Shown: piece after piece, positions 36,901 through 48,872 of the stretch
How the letters are laid out: the number at the start of each line of letters is the position of its first letter
Position numbering within the stretch: position 1 is the stretch's first letter
DNA from: Poronia punctata
Lineage: Eukaryota; Ascomycota; Sordariomycetes; Xylariales; Xylariaceae
Reading direction: 5' to 3'
Assembly: GCA_022579005.1 (NCBI GenBank)
Contig: MU401459.1
Coordinates: 372,001 to 436,000 of the forward strand
Length of the DNA stretch: 64,000 nt
Made by a program: the position numbers and the translations under genes
The notes under the pieces: generated by a model
What the model saw: the letters and a program-made list of their open reading frames with translations, nothing else
Told to the model about the DNA's origin: nothing
The model's database searches: none

Positions 36901-37158
36901 TTACGGTCACCGGTAGGTGGCTATGCCCCCGCACAGGGGGCCTTCACTCTCTCTGACCTGCAAGGGATGGACTTCCTTCAGAACCTTCAAGGCCAGCCCG
37001 GTGCTGATGGGTTCAACAATACAGACATGCAGATGGATATGGGCTTCGGTATCGGTTGGGAGGGGATGCACCACGACTTTAGTGACGGCCAGCAAGTCGA
37101 CCTTTTCGACGGCTTCTTTTTCGGATCCCAACAAGGTGGTGGCAGTGGCAATTTGTAG
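33911..37158 (+). CDS. Zn(II)2Cys6 transcription factor with fungal-specific TF domain
   Basis: Nuclear DNA-binding regulator. Exons are 33911..34284, 34349..35197, 35262..36201 and 36259..37158, all GT-AG and in phase, giving 1020 aa. The Gal4-type cluster is complete: Cys84, 87, 94, 101, 104 and 111 (C-x2-C-x6-C-x6-C-x2-C-x6-C), in SACNRCRLRKNRCDQKLPSC. Next comes the linker GYDPITKREIPRS and a coiled-coil dimerisation stretch (YVFYLETRIDQLEALLRAH). Intron 1 splits the Ser codon before YVFYLE. The middle-homology domain spans roughly residues 280-600, including LLLASFALLRPVPPGLWYIVGVAVRLAVDLGL and RRLWWCTYAFDRIVS. An Asn run precedes the zinc cluster. The C-terminus is Gln/Met/Pro-rich and probably activating. 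Its targets cannot be deduced here. Confidence 0.92.
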
Positions 37159-38012
37159 TCGGGCGACCATTTTTCCGAAATATGTACAATTTACGATTCG
37201 ACTGTTGGGCGACATCCCTCTGTCGTCATACCAGTTACTATTTGCAAGACTACATAATCTTGGCGTGTTGAAGGACGGGCTATCTTGCATTTATAGAGGA
37301 ACGGTCCTTTACTGTGCGCTATATCGGGACGGATACCGAAGTATATTTTACGAAAATGATGAGGATCACGAGGATGAAAGCGACGAATTATACAAAGATG
37401 GCATCATGTCTTGTACGATACACTCAACCATCATATCCATTCCCCTTTGGCTTCGTTTCTATTCCACTCGCCGGAGGCAATACGGGAGGGCGTCAGGAAG
37501 AACAAAACCACACATCGGCTTGACAAAGCGGGGGGGGGGCTATATATGGGGTTCCATAGGCGCGGCGGTGCCTTTTTGTAAATGGCGCAAGGGAAGGCTT
37601 AGGTTAGATATATGACATATATGATGGGTAAGTCATCTGTATGGGTTTAAGGGTATCGGTCTACCTACTACCCTAGGTCTATACTTTCTACTATGTTTCA
37701 GATACCCTAAATGATTAACGCGTATCATCTATCATTTATCACTCGGCATTTCTATGATCAATCCAATAACCAAGGACCATGAATTACAAGTCTAGCCCAC
37801 GAAGAGAACTTGTTATGCTAAATCTGCCTGTGACATTATACATATGGTAATACAACAAAATAACGGCTTAGATTGTCCACAAAAACAGAACTCCAATATT
37901 TGCCAACGCCGCCGTCGGGTATCCACGCTTTCCCACGAAAAGGTATAATAAAAACAGAGAGAAACGGCCAACAGTCCAAAAAGAATCATAATAACAACTT
38001 AAAAACGGAAAA
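37159..38012. other. Intergenic, convergent 3' ends
   Basis: Likely long 3' UTR of the regulator gene and 3' side of the J-domain gene. A run of nine G bases occurs near 37530. No gene is seen. Confidence 0.45.
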
Positions 38013-38669
38013 TCAAATAATATACTCCCTCACCCACAAATACCATCGACAAACAAATCTCTCCAACCAAACCCATCTCTTCCCATTCTTCAAAAACGCA
38101 CCAACACAACCACCAACACCTTGTCGACATTTCCTCATCTTCTCCTCGTACACTTCCCATTCAACCTCTTTCTCTTCTTCTTTCTCCCGAAGTGATGATT
38201 CGATTCCCCACACAAGATCAGCACGTAACCGCAGCTTCCACTCATCCGTACATTTCCTCCATCGATCGTAGGAGGAACCGAGGACGCGATAATCGTATTC
38301 GCATTTTTGCGGGGACGAGAGTGTTTGATAGGCTTGCGTTATGAGGTCGAATGTACTTCCTCCGGGTGTAAGTGTGGAAGATTGTTGTTGTCGCGCTTTA
38401 TCCGGATGATGCAAGAGGACCATTTTCTTGTATGCGTGACGGATCTCGGAGGGGGAGGCTTCGGAGGTTGTGTTTAGGATGTCGTAGTATGTTCTTATTT
38501 TGACATTTATGGATTGTTGAGGATGGTGTGAGGGTGTGGTGGGATTGAAATTGGCCGGACGAGGGAATATTGTTGTTGTTGTTGTTGATGATAATAAGAT
38601 GAGGGCTGTTAGGACGAAGTAGATGATGGATCTTATCAGGGAGGTTGTTGTTTCTGGTTTTGGAGACAT
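38013..38669 (-). CDS. Membrane-anchored J-domain (DnaJ-like) protein
   Basis: A probable Hsp40 co-chaperone that would stimulate an Hsp70 at a membrane. Intronless, 218 aa from ATG 38669; the frame is open upstream but contains no earlier ATG. One membrane segment lies near the N-terminus (SLIRSIIYFVLTALILLSS). A J domain covers about residues 60-125 (YYDILNTTSEASPSEIRHAYKKM, then the invariant HPD in LLHHPDKAR, then FDLITQAYQTLSSPQKCEYD). The tail is charged and Trp-rich and includes a Glu/Lys stretch (REKEEEKEVEWEVYEEK). There is no Gly/Phe region or zinc finger, so it is a type III J protein. A TATATATATA run at 38974-38985, about 300 bp upstream, may be its promoter. Confidence 0.82.
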   Translation of the reverse strand: MSPKPETTTSLIRSIIYFVLTALILLSSTTTTTIFPRPANFNPTTPSHHPQQSINVKIRTYYDILNTTSEASPSEIRHAYKKMVLLHHPDKARQQQSSTLTPGGSTFDLITQAYQTLSSPQKCEYDYRVLGSSYDRWRKCTDEWKLRLRADLVWGIESSLREKEEEKEVEWEVYEEKMRKCRQGVGGCVGAFLKNGKRWVWLERFVCRWYLWVREYII

Positions 38670-40175
38670 TTTTTGGTCCTTTTCTTCTCTGCCCTTTTTT
38701 TTCCTTGCTGAGGTTTGGTATAGTTCGGTTCGGGTTGGATGCGCCTGCGCTGCTAGCAGTCTATTTCGGTATTTTGTTGGATTATGTTGCGAGTTTGGCT
38801 TTGGCTTTGGCTTTGGTTCTGATGGTAGGTAGAACCTTTTTTCCCTCGATTCCACTTTCTCCCTTGCTTCGTATAAGGGCTCTCGGAATAGGTAGATAGA
38901 TAACGTCCTCTTTTGCAATTTTTGAAATGAATACAGGGCAAGTAGAGTGGCTTGTGATCTATCACCTTACTCATATATATATATAAATAGTCTCGGTAGG
39001 AAAACGCGTAAAAGTCGCGTCTTTATTGTATCGAATATAATTTCTTTGTGTCAATACTTTTGAAAGGTTTCGTATGAAAGAACAATTGCTTTTCTCCTAC
39101 ACGGCACAATCATATAGTTCCTTCAAACCCCCCTCTTGTCTCACACAAACAATGGGAAGGATCCTCTCACAGAACAGTCACTTTGTGTTATTCTTTCTGT
39201 AGGCGCCCAGCTAGCTGCATGTCGTACGAGTACAGGTATGGTACCAATGAAATAAGTATCTAACCTAGTTCCCTGATTGTTGAGCCCCCTGGCACGGGGC
39301 AATGAACTTGGTGACACAGAAAATCAAACGGTTTTGGGGAGAGAACTGCGCATTACCAAAAGATTGTCACGGGGAAATTTTGTCTAAGTGTATAGAAATC
39401 CGTCCCCCACCGCAGTAATGTAACCTTGAGCTTGGCTAGGTAAGTAGGTAGTTGGGCGGTTGAGTTCGTTACGAGTATATGCAAATAGCTTCCGGGATAA
39501 CCCTATTCATAACCCTGACTAGGTAAACAAATAATAACCCCACCGGGCTAGGTTAGGAAAGCAAATATTGTTTCAGAATATACCCAATAACTACCACAAC
39601 ACGGGTATCCAATTACCTTGCATAATTTTAACAAAATACTTCCGGAGTAGCAAGACCGTTTACCTATCAGTAGCTCATCTATAATCAATTAAATAAAGCT
39701 GGTAGGTATAACTCGGCACCAGACAAGCATACATTTCACGAGACAAACGCACTCAGTTACTTGCCTGGCCCTCTGTTACTCTTGGTGGCCTCAACTTAAA
39801 ATGGAGTGTCGTCCTTTTTCTTCGACAAGAATGAGTGGTTTCTACAGGATATTCCACTATTGAACAAGTCCCCTCGCCTTCCTACCCTTACACAAAGCCT
39901 GACATTCCGGGTCGAAAGGAACCTTCTTTGTCACATTGCTATACGTAGAGATATTCAAAATATAAAGTAACTATGATATCCACTTGCTATATTCGGGATA
40001 CGGTTTAGCGGCGTCTTCTTTGCCGTCGTTGATTTTTTTTGTTTTTCGTTTTCCGTATATTTATCCTAATCAATGTCAACGACATCTTTTGAACGCCAGA
40101 GAAGCCCTACCCCTTTCCAAGCAAAAAAAAAGCGTTTACTTACAAGCTTGGACTTGAAATCGCCAATTCCAACAG
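38670..40175. other. Intergenic, no gene recognised
   Basis: About 1.5 kb. It contains the leader and TATA-like run of the J-domain gene at its left end, then AT-rich sequence with TAGGTA-type motifs near 39440 and 39530. No gene can be supported. Confidence 0.4.
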
Positions 40176-40520
40176 CTACACCTCTATCCCCGAACCTTCC
40201 ACAGCCTGTCTCTGAGCCTGCAACTGCCTCCTCCTCCTCGTTGTCATCTCTTTGCTCTTCTCACGATTCAGACATATCCAGAGCTCGCGTCTCCGCCTCT
40301 CGTCTGCTTCAACAGAACGTACCAGACAAAGTAGACGACAATCACAATCACTCTCGACGTCGCTTGCTACGCATTTCCAGCATAAGCCACCTGGAGCTGT
40401 CGCGTAGATGATGCCGCAGCGGACGCAATCGTCCGTGGGGGTTAGTTGTTGGGACGGTGGGGAGGAGCTGGAGCTGGCTAGCTCGGATTTGATGATTTCG
40501 TACATGAGTGAGTAATTCAT
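40176..40520 (-). CDS. Small ORF with zinc-ribbon-like Cys pairs (uncertain)
   Basis: A 114-codon ORF from ATG 40520. It has a Ser/Pro-rich start, then CVRCGIIYATAPGGLCWKC, giving C-x2-C-x12-C-x2-C as in zinc ribbons, then more Cys and a basic tail. I do not recognise it. A plus-strand ORF of 112 codons at 40073-40411 (Ser/Pro-rich) overlaps it and is about equally plausible, and both could be noise. Confidence 0.3.
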   Translation of the reverse strand: MNYSLMYEIIKSELASSSSSPPSQQLTPTDDCVRCGIIYATAPGGLCWKCVASDVESDCDCRLLCLVRSVEADERRRRELWICLNREKSKEMTTRRRRQLQAQRQAVEGSGIEV

Positions 40521-41111
40521 GTTTAATAGGTATTTTAATTTGGGCTGTTAAAAGTATTTGTTGCTGTTGTATATTTGTTGTTGTATACCTATGTACTCTC
40601 CACTATAGTGTTGGGTCTAGGTATGTCTTCCACTCTCTAGTCCAGTTATCCGGGTTACGTATATTTATAGTTTGTAGCCACGACGAGGATCATGGCTTGG
40701 CAACGTAACAATGACTTTATTCGTTCATCACGTCACTTGTGTGTATAAGATGCTCAAAGAAACCATAACAGCACCGGCGTTTTCAACACAATGACAATGC
40801 TAATTTCACTTTGTCAAGGACACTAACAACCAATTTATACAAATTAGCTGATTGAAAACATCACTTCCCGATTTACCCTGGAGCGGGAAGACAACGCAGT
40901 CTACTCTACCGCAGTTATAAAAACTTGATACATACATGTACATACTGAGTAGTATCCGGAGTGCTTTCACCTCTAGCCAAGGCACCTGCCCCCTTCAATC
41001 GGGGCAACTGAAACAATTATTTTGGTACCAACCCTACCACGGCTCTTTGTAAAATACGCTCTTGTTGGATAGAGGACAGCGGTTCGGTCCGTCACCTTCG
41101 GATGCACAAGG
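40521..41111. other. Intergenic, no gene recognised
   Basis: AT-rich sequence with nothing that looks like a gene. It includes the likely 3' UTR of SEC5 at its right end. Confidence 0.45.
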
Positions 41112-44100
41112 TTAGCCCGTTGCCGTCCGCTCCATATTCTGGTTTCGCCGTGGCTTCTTGAAACACGCAAACTCGGTCTTGGACTGGTCCCGAAGTTTCT
41201 TCAGAAGCTCACGCATCCCCGGCAACTCGTCTTGTAGTTTCGCACGGGCTTGATTATCCGTCTTGGAGTCCAACATGGAATAGATCTCGCTCTGCAGAGC
41301 AGTTGCTTTCTCCGTCGTGTACTGACTCAATGTTTGAGCAACGAATTCGACGTCCAACGTTGCCTGCATGAGTGCGCCTAGATCGAAGTTTGGCCGTGTC
41401 TTGAAGGCCTCGAGAAGCTCTCGGCTTATTTGCTCGAGCAGGAATGAGAGAACTTGACTGGTCAGCGAAGGGGTGGCCGTCGATACTTGTGTATGTATCA
41501 ACACGAGCGATAGTAATGCCTGGTACACATAAGGCTTGGCTTCTGTCGGCTTATCGTCTGGGGCCCAGTCCGGTTCGTTGACACCGCCGCGGACGATCTT
41601 GCGCAGTGATTCCACTGCTGGTCTAGTGTACGTCTGGAAGAGACGGGCATCGATCTGGCCCAAGACGTCTTTTATCGTCTTGGACTCATCTGTGAGCTTG
41701 ACGGAAAAGGCGGTTTCAAATTGCGAGTTCAAATTCGGCACAACCTGGGACCGTAGAGCTTGCAAATTGCTGAGGGTCAATAACATCCGGACGTTCTATA
41801 CAGACAGGCCCACATATTAGTTTATGCGTCAGATGCCGTCACGTGACTCATCGGAGACGACTTACCCTATTGCCAGCATCGATCGTGCCCTTAACCGACA
41901 CGACAGATGGCCTATCCGTGCTGGCCCCTATCGTCGTGTCCATATCCGTGGCCCATTCATCCTCGGCTTTCTTCACCGTTCTCTCGGCATTCTCCACCAT
42001 GCCGCTTAAAGCTTTGTATAGTGTGGTCACGTATTGGCTACGGACCATCTGCAGTAGTTTTGTGGGCGGAGGCATGATGATGTCTCCCGGCCCCGTCTTG
42101 GCCACTGCTTCAGAGACGTACAATATCTTTTGCATGCCGCCGAGTACGGCTCCCTCAAAGGCGGCGAAGGTTGCTGGCATACATGTGACATCTCCCATCT
42201 CTTTAGAACGCTGCCAGTCTTCGACAAGCTTGATATTTTCCGCATCTTTATTCCACGCGGCGCAAAGAGCAGCGACGCATCTTTCCCGTGCAGCTCCGAC
42301 CAAGTTCCGGAGCAGTTCCAACTGTTTCGCATCGTCTTGGCTAACAGGGGCCACGCTGGCCATTTCCGCTGCTCCGGTCCCGACCAGGCCGAGCATCTTG
42401 GATAGATAATGCACGCCGCTGATGGAGTTGGACGTAGGTGGCCAAAATGCATACTTCTCCCACGACTCCCCTCGTCTGGGAGACGGCGGCGGGAGATTGT
42501 TGGGGTCGAAATTAAATCGAGGGCCTCGCGCGCTCGTAGGCGACAGTTGCGAAGACAGCGGCGTATTCGGCGAAGAGGGCAAAGGCGAGAACAGGAGCGA
42601 GATATCTTCGGGCGGTGCGGCAGCAAAAAATTCATACACATGAGCGCGGATCATATCCACAAGCTCGATGGTGGCTTTCCGAAGGTCGAGAGCGCCCTGC
42701 GTCGAGAGTCGGTGGTGTTCACGCGACTCGTCGTTGTAACCCGTAGGCAACGACTTTTGTGCCTTGCCGTCGATAAAGTTGTCGACCGTCTGCCAAAACT
42801 CCAAAACTTCTCCCAACACCCCCTGGGCGGATAGCAGACTAGATAGCATCGACACCATCTTCTCCCAGAGCTCAATGACGTCCGGCGTATCGAGCCCGTT
42901 CGGTTTCGTGCCTATGGAATGGCGACCTAAGCTGCGCAACTGCGCGGCCAGGATTTGAGACGACGGTTTGTCGGCCATGGCTAGCCGGCGTCTCAACACC
43001 TCGACCTCTACCTTGGCTCGATCCCCAACCAGTGAAATCTTGCCCTTCAAGTGGTCATATCTACTCAAGAGCCAGACCCAGATAGGGTTATCTTCCACAC
43101 CAAGCTCCAACAACAAACCGATCAGTTCCATGTGTTGGTCCTGACTTTGCCCACCACCTTCAGCTTTTGGTACGTTATGAAGCAATGTTAGCTTTCTCCA
43201 GAGCTCACGCTTAAAGAGCTGGACTTGTTCCTCAACATCGTACCACATCCGAGCCGCGATGAGGATCTGGTACGTCTGGGTCTCGCTTGGTGGGGTGGAG
43301 CCCAAATCCTTGACCAGTTTCTTCGTGTCCTCGGCGAACTTCCTAGCACGACTGTATTCTTCCACAAGTGCGTCGTAGTCTTTCCGCTTGATACTGTCGG
43401 CAATGTTGGAGCTAGCCTCGACATATTCCCGATACCGATCTAAACAGGTAGAGACCGTCTTGAGATTCTCCTCCTTTTCGCGACCGCCTAGGGCAGGTCC
43501 CCAGACGTCTTCCGCCTTTGCCGACACGTCGAGCAACGGCCCTTTGATACCGGAAACGCCGTAATCGCTCTCCTTGACGAGCGCATTCTTTTTTCTGTTG
43601 TCCCCCGAGGCAGGCGAAGCCAACGGATTGACCCCGATTATCGCGCCGCCACCGCTGCCCATGAAGCTGTTTTTACTAGCATGGCGTGAATGCGCCCGCG
43701 TCCGGCTGTTTGGTGGCTGTGGCGGTTCGGAACCTCGGTATTTCATCTCTCTATATACGTTGTCGATGGTGGCTTTGGCGCGAACAAATCTCTCAAAGTT
43801 GGATTCGACCAAGACTTTCAACGAGGCGGATTTCTGGTCGATCGATCTCGACAGGGTATCGAGACCGCCCAGTAGAGATTGTGTGTCGGCATTCGCATGC
43901 ATCTGCGACAGGAACAAAGCCGGGGAGAAGCTCGTAGAGGATAGGAGAAAACGATTGCCTGAAAGTTTAGGAATCAGCAAGTGGCTTGAATCGACCGCTC
44001 GTCGGGAGCCAGACTAACGTAGCCTCGCATTGTTGTCGATGGGTACCCCGAGTTCCTTGAGAGTCCTCACAACACTGTCCGAAGTTCCCAAAGGGTCAGG

Positions 44101-44346
44101 CTCGTCCCGCTGGACAAGATTGCTGATCCCGCTCGCCGACTTCTCGGAGCCAGCAACGATACTCGACCTATTGCTGACGGCGCGTTCAAGAGCCTGGTAG
44201 CGGGATTTCCTCCGGTTAAGCTTCTTCTGTTGCTCGCGATCGCTATCCGAACCATCTGCTTCATCGTTTTTCTCCGACGGCCATGCTGTGGGCATCAATG
44301 TCGATATGCCGTAGAAGTCGAGAACATTGCGGTCGAAGTCGGCCAT
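41112..44346 (-). CDS. sec5: Exocyst complex subunit SEC5
   Basis: Subunit of the octameric exocyst, which tethers secretory vesicles to the plasma membrane at the hyphal tip. Exons on the minus strand are 44346..44019, 43958..41866 and 41795..41112, giving 1034 aa, normal for filamentous fungi. The donors are GTTAGT and GTAAGT; the acceptors are TTTCAG and TATAG. Seen: an N-terminal MADFDRNVLDFYGI and TLKELGVPIDNNARLRNRFLLSSTSF, then the helical Sec5 core (HANADTQSLLGGLDTLSRSIDQKSASLKVLV, split by no intron), SNFERFVRAKATIDNVYREM, and a long alpha-helical rod to the end. A variable Ser/Pro/Gly-rich loop follows the first helix. The end NQNMERTATG is divergent. The family name comes from the characteristic N-terminal third. 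Confidence 0.9.
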
Positions 44347-45438
44347 GGCTACGGTAGCATAGGGCGAGCGAGAGAAATGCAGTTACCAACGGCTAACTGT
44401 TCGGGTGGTGTTTATTATTCCATATAGGATGTGTGTCACTCTACTGCCTACAGAGTTTCAAAAAGTTTGCTACCATGCTTGATCCAAAAGCTGAGAGCAA
44501 AGTTTGATGTTGTGCTTTTGTTATGTCGCATTGTGTTGACATACGTGGGGATCGTTCATCGGATTCCCGAACATGATGCTCGAGGCGGCCAGTTTGTTGC
44601 CTTTGGCAGTTATAATCTAGACTATATTCAGTTAGATGGCAGAAGTAGACTAGTATATAATAGGTATTCTGATATGGGGCGTACATGATAAGGTACCTAT
44701 CTGTACATTTCAGGTGGTACGTACGAGTACTTTGAAATCAATTAAACCAGGTGGCTTCATACCCGCTGCAGATGTCGCGTCCCGCACGGGTATAAGTATC
44801 AATCTATCTCGACAAAGACGGCCAAAAAAATAATATGGATTCAAGTTGCTTTATAAAGCGAATATATGCTCGCAATAAATGCCCGATTTGCAGGTTGCAA
44901 AGCTTAAAGTCGTGCACGCAGATGATAGTAAAAAATAATTATAGCATGACCCCCATCCCCCCGAACCGACCTAATTGTCATACAGACTCAGTAGGGGCGA
45001 CCCTGAACGAAACCTTTTTTAGCGGAGCAGGGAGTTTGGGGGGAGGGGTCAACCTTCATTCTTCTGTCACTCGCGGGGGGCCGGATTGTCATATCGGTGC
45101 ACCGGCCGGATCCGCTGTTTAGCGGCTCGGAAAGTCACCGCCTCACCTTGAACCCTAATGTGTAAACTAGGTACTTACCTACTCGTACACCCACCTTACA
45201 CCCGAGCCGATATCATCTGATACCTAGGTACTTATCTAGCAAGCAGAACAAACAGGTAGTATTTAGTGATCTTAACAACGATACACTTTCTCGGATTTGT
45301 TAAGAAACCGTGACATATCACACGAATTAATCCTCACCTTTACGATTACGTATTGTATTACACCCCATTTGAAACCAGCCTAATAAGGTATTTTCATCCT
45401 TGCACATATTATTCATCGTCACCGTCACCGTCACCATC
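44347..45438. other. Divergent promoter region, SEC5 / ribokinase
   Basis: About 1.1 kb between divergent genes. It includes TAGGTAC motifs near 45167 and 45222, a G-rich stretch near 45035 and CCGGCCGGATCC near 45100. Repeats of CACCGT stand directly before the ribokinase ATG. No gene is seen. Confidence 0.45.
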
Positions 45439-46416
45439 ATGGCGACACAGAAAAACAAAACACCGTCGATCACGGTCCTGGGCTCTCTCAACATCGACCT
45501 GGTATCATATGTCTCCCACCACCCCTTACCAGGCGAGACAATGACGGCCAACTCATTCGCCGTATCGCCCGGCGGCAAGGGAGCCAACCAAGCCGTAGCA
45601 TGCGCCAAGCTATCACGGGCACGAGGCGAGGAGGACTCTACCGAAAGCGCACACATCCGCATGGTCGGGGCCGTGGGCGCAGACACATACGGCCAAGTCC
45701 TGACGTCGAACCTGTCATCGCACGGCGTCGACGTCTCGGGCGTCACTTCCTCGTCTGATCTCAAGACCGGAATCGCCATCATTATCGTCGACGAGCCGAC
45801 GGGCCAGAACCGCATCGTGCTCTCGCCCGAGGCAAATCACAGCTTGCAGCCGTCGTCTTTCTCGTCCTTGCCCGCTCCCAGACCCGATCTCCTCATCATG
45901 CAGCTCGAGATCCCCTTACCTACCGTCCTTGCCGCGCTCGCTGCCGCGCGGGAAGAAGGCGTGCCGGTCCTGTTGAACCCGGCCCCTGCCGTGCCCTTGC
46001 CCGAAGAGGCGTATGCCGGACTCGCTCACCTCATCGTCAACGAGACAGAGGCCGCCGTGCTAGGCGGCGTGAGCGAGTCGGATCTGGACACCGAGACGGG
46101 GTTGGAGGCCGTCGCGAACAAGTTCCTCGCCCGCGGCGTGCGTAATGTCGTCGTGACGTTGGGTGGACGGGGCGTCTACTACATGTCTACTGGCAAGGAC
46201 ACCAAGAAGGGACTTATCCCGGCGCTCAAGGCCAAAGTCGTCGATACGACGGCTGCCGGAGACACTTTCGTCGGACAGTATGCCCTCGAAGTCGTAGGTG
46301 CCGGCGAGGAGGCGTTTGATATCGAAGCGGCCGTACGTAAAGCTAATCGCGCGGCTGCGAAAACGGTGGAGAAGATGGGTGCGCAGGATTCTATTCCTTG
46401 GAGGGATGAGTTATGA
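45439..46416 (+). CDS. Ribokinase (PfkB family)
   Basis: It phosphorylates ribose to ribose 5-phosphate with ATP, feeding the pentose phosphate pathway and nucleotide synthesis. Intronless, 325 aa, usual for ribokinases. The ATG at 45439 was chosen over the open frame upstream, which only translates the CACCGT repeat and would precede the normal start (TVLGSLNIDLVSYV). The two PfkB signatures are present: GGKGANQA at residues 45-52 and DTTAAGDTF near 269-277, whose Asp275 is the catalytic base of the G-x-G-D motif. NVVVTLGGRGVYY fits the nucleotide site, and ETEAAVLGG the family N-E-x-E region. Confidence 0.93.
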   Translation: MATQKNKTPSITVLGSLNIDLVSYVSHHPLPGETMTANSFAVSPGGKGANQAVACAKLSRARGEEDSTESAHIRMVGAVGADTYGQVLTSNLSSHGVDVSGVTSSSDLKTGIAIIIVDEPTGQNRIVLSPEANHSLQPSSFSSLPAPRPDLLIMQLEIPLPTVLAALAAAREEGVPVLLNPAPAVPLPEEAYAGLAHLIVNETEAAVLGGVSESDLDTETGLEAVANKFLARGVRNVVVTLGGRGVYYMSTGKDTKKGLIPALKAKVVDTTAAGDTFVGQYALEVVGAGEEAFDIEAAVRKANRAAAKTVEKMGAQDSIPWRDEL

Positions 46417-47444
46417 TGAGAATAAAAAGGAGGGGGGTACATAACGGGAATAAGAAAGGTAAAAGAAAAACGCAGGTGTCGTGTTGTGGTTTAAAAGAAG
46501 GGGTTTTATTCGGTACACACCGTATAAATTTACGAAAACGTTTCAAATCAAATAGCCAAGGCGTACCTGTATGTTGACGTTAGTAATGTACCAAATCCCA
46601 AGACCAAGGACATATGCCTCGCAATTATTATTCTTAAAAATTTACACGATACTGCTGACTGGGTATGTCTACGGTTACGTACGCGCAAAAGTCTTTCATC
46701 ACAGACCCTTTTACTCCCTCGCCTCGTCCCTACCCAACATCATAACTGAACCATGAAAAAAGGAGCAACTGGGACCTATGAAATAATATCATTCTCTTTT
46801 CTGAACTTGAACTTCAACCCCGACGTCATTAGTAAATAAATTCAACTCGTGCCACAAAATATTCTTTTACGTGTACTTTTTTATTTCCCGTTCCCGTATT
46901 TTGCGTGCAATGGAAACAGCATCATTTGATTAGGAATCTATTCCCGTTCAAGGCAAACTATTGAATTTTTTTTTTAAAAAAGTTCGAAGCACAGACAGTG
47001 GACAAAACAAACAATTTAACCCCCCACATCATTGTCAGAGCCAATGGGTCAACACTGTCTGTCCATCCGTCCGTGTGTAAAATCAACTCCGTGTGAATGA
47101 TATCGTTGTTGGTGAAGTACGAGAAGTAATGAGAGAGGAGAAATGCCCCAAACAAACAAAATTACATATATTACAGTGAAATGCGGGATTGGTTATTTGT
47201 AATGTTTGCCATATATAGGAGAAATCTTTTGATAGTATAAATGAACTTGTTGTTACTACTCGTAGGTTTAGGTAGTCAAGTGTTGTGATTCGCACCTTCC
47301 ACATTCGTGACGGACTGACTGAACAGGTTCTCACCGACGGCGCTATCTGAAAACACTCGAGATAAACGACAGTAGAAGAGACTTACAGTTCAATGCTTCA
47401 CAGGTGGCTAAAACACCCTTCCGGTTCCGCCCTTCATCATCAAG
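46417..47444. other. Intergenic, no gene recognised
   Basis: About 1 kb of mostly AT-rich sequence with homopolymer runs near 46965. TATAAA at about 47236 could serve the transporter gene downstream. Confidence 0.45.
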
Positions 47445-48872
47445 ATGCCCGATATCGAGAAACCCTCGGCCATCCCTCCAGGCCAACCCATCGACGACAC
47501 CAGCCCTACCACAAGTAGAACTGCATCCATCGATGAGAAAGACGACCCGTATCCCCTCGACACATCCCCACGTGGGTGGCTAGCCGTGGCAGGCGGCGCC
47601 ATAAGCCTCTTCGTGGCCTTTGGCTGGTTGACATGTATGGGCGAATTCCAGGCCTACTACTCCGAACACCAGCTACAGAACTACACTTCCAGCACCATCG
47701 GTTGGATCCCCTCAGCCGAGACATACTTCCTCTTCCTCGGCGTACCCTTCTTCGGGGGCTTGTCCGACCGTCTAGGGCCGAGAGCGCTCCTCGTCCTCGG
47801 CACGGCGTTACATGTCGGCGGCTTGCTGGGTCTTGCGCAAAGTAAGAATTATGCCGAGATTTTCCTGACGCAGGGTATCGTGAGCGCAGTCGGCGCGGGT
47901 GCTATTTTCGTGGCGGGCACCACGGCTGTGAGCACGTGGTTCCGGGCCCGGAGAGGGTTAGCTTTGGGTCTCGCGAGTGCGGGGAGTGCTGTAGGCGCTA
48001 TCGTCGGCACGGCTGTCATCCCCGTCTTGATGGACAACCTGGGCTTTGCGTGGACTATGCGCATCGTGGCGCTGACGTATTTCGTCTTGATGGTGCCGGC
48101 CACCATTCTCACCACGAGTCGTCCGCGGCCCGAAGGGGCTTCGTTGCCTCCATTTCGCGTCTCGCAGCTTGTTCCCGTCAGTCCGCTGCGGTCTGGGGCG
48201 GTCTCGACCTTGGCGGTCGCGGCCTTCTTTTATTACTTTGCTATTTATATTCCGTCCAATTATATCAAAATCGAGGCGCTGGATCGCAGCGATAGCCCTA
48301 ATGCGGCGAATAACTTGCTCGTCATATTAAACGCAACGGGGTACGTGATCCCTGCTCACCAGATCTAGCGTCGGACAGGAAATCCCCAGTATCCATGGCT
48401 GGGTTTGCGCTGACCTCAATGTAGTTTGCTAGGACGAATCCTACCGGGCTGGTTGGGGGACCGATACGGTCACTTCAACACCACCATCGCGCTTGGCTCG
48501 GCCAACCTCGTCTTGTTTCTGGGTGTATGGATAGGGGCGCCGTGGGCAACGGGCCGCATCGCCTTCGCAGCGCTGTACGGGATCGGTAACGGTGCCTTTG
48601 TCGCCATGATGCCCGCCCTCATAGCCCAGACATGTCCCGATCCAGGCAGGCTGGGTTTATACATGGGTGCTGTCTACCTCGCCGTCTCGCCCTCCGTGCT
48701 CCTTGCTCAGCCAATCGGCGGCGCGTTGGCCGATGCTGGGCGTGGAGATACCCGGGATCCATACGTTTGGCCCAAGGTGTTTTGCGTGCTTGCCATGACC
48801 CTGGGCATCTTTTTGTTTGGTGTTACACGGTCGCTTTTGCGTCGTGCAAAGACGGAAATGCAGGAAGCCTAG
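47445..48872 (+). CDS. MFS transporter, monocarboxylate permease type
   Basis: Plasma-membrane transporter of the major facilitator superfamily, monocarboxylate porter-like branch; substrate unknown. Exons are 47445..48340 and 48425..48872 (donor GTACGT, acceptor TGTAG), giving 447 aa with twelve predicted membrane segments. Seen: a hydrophilic N-terminus, PRGWLAVAGGAISLFVAFGW as the first helix, FFGGLSDRLGPRALL as the helix 2-3 MFS loop motif, ARRGLALGLASAGSAVGA in helix 4-5, and LLGRILPGWLGDRYGHFNTT as the repeated loop in the second half, which spans the intron. The fungal monocarboxylate-like family often lacks proven substrates. Neighbours give no hint of a pathway. Confidence 0.9.

Noticed and set aside
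38670..38918. Upstream extension of the J-domain ORF
   Set aside because: The frame is open but begins only at a TTG, contains no ATG, and reads as low-complexity Lys/Pro repeats.
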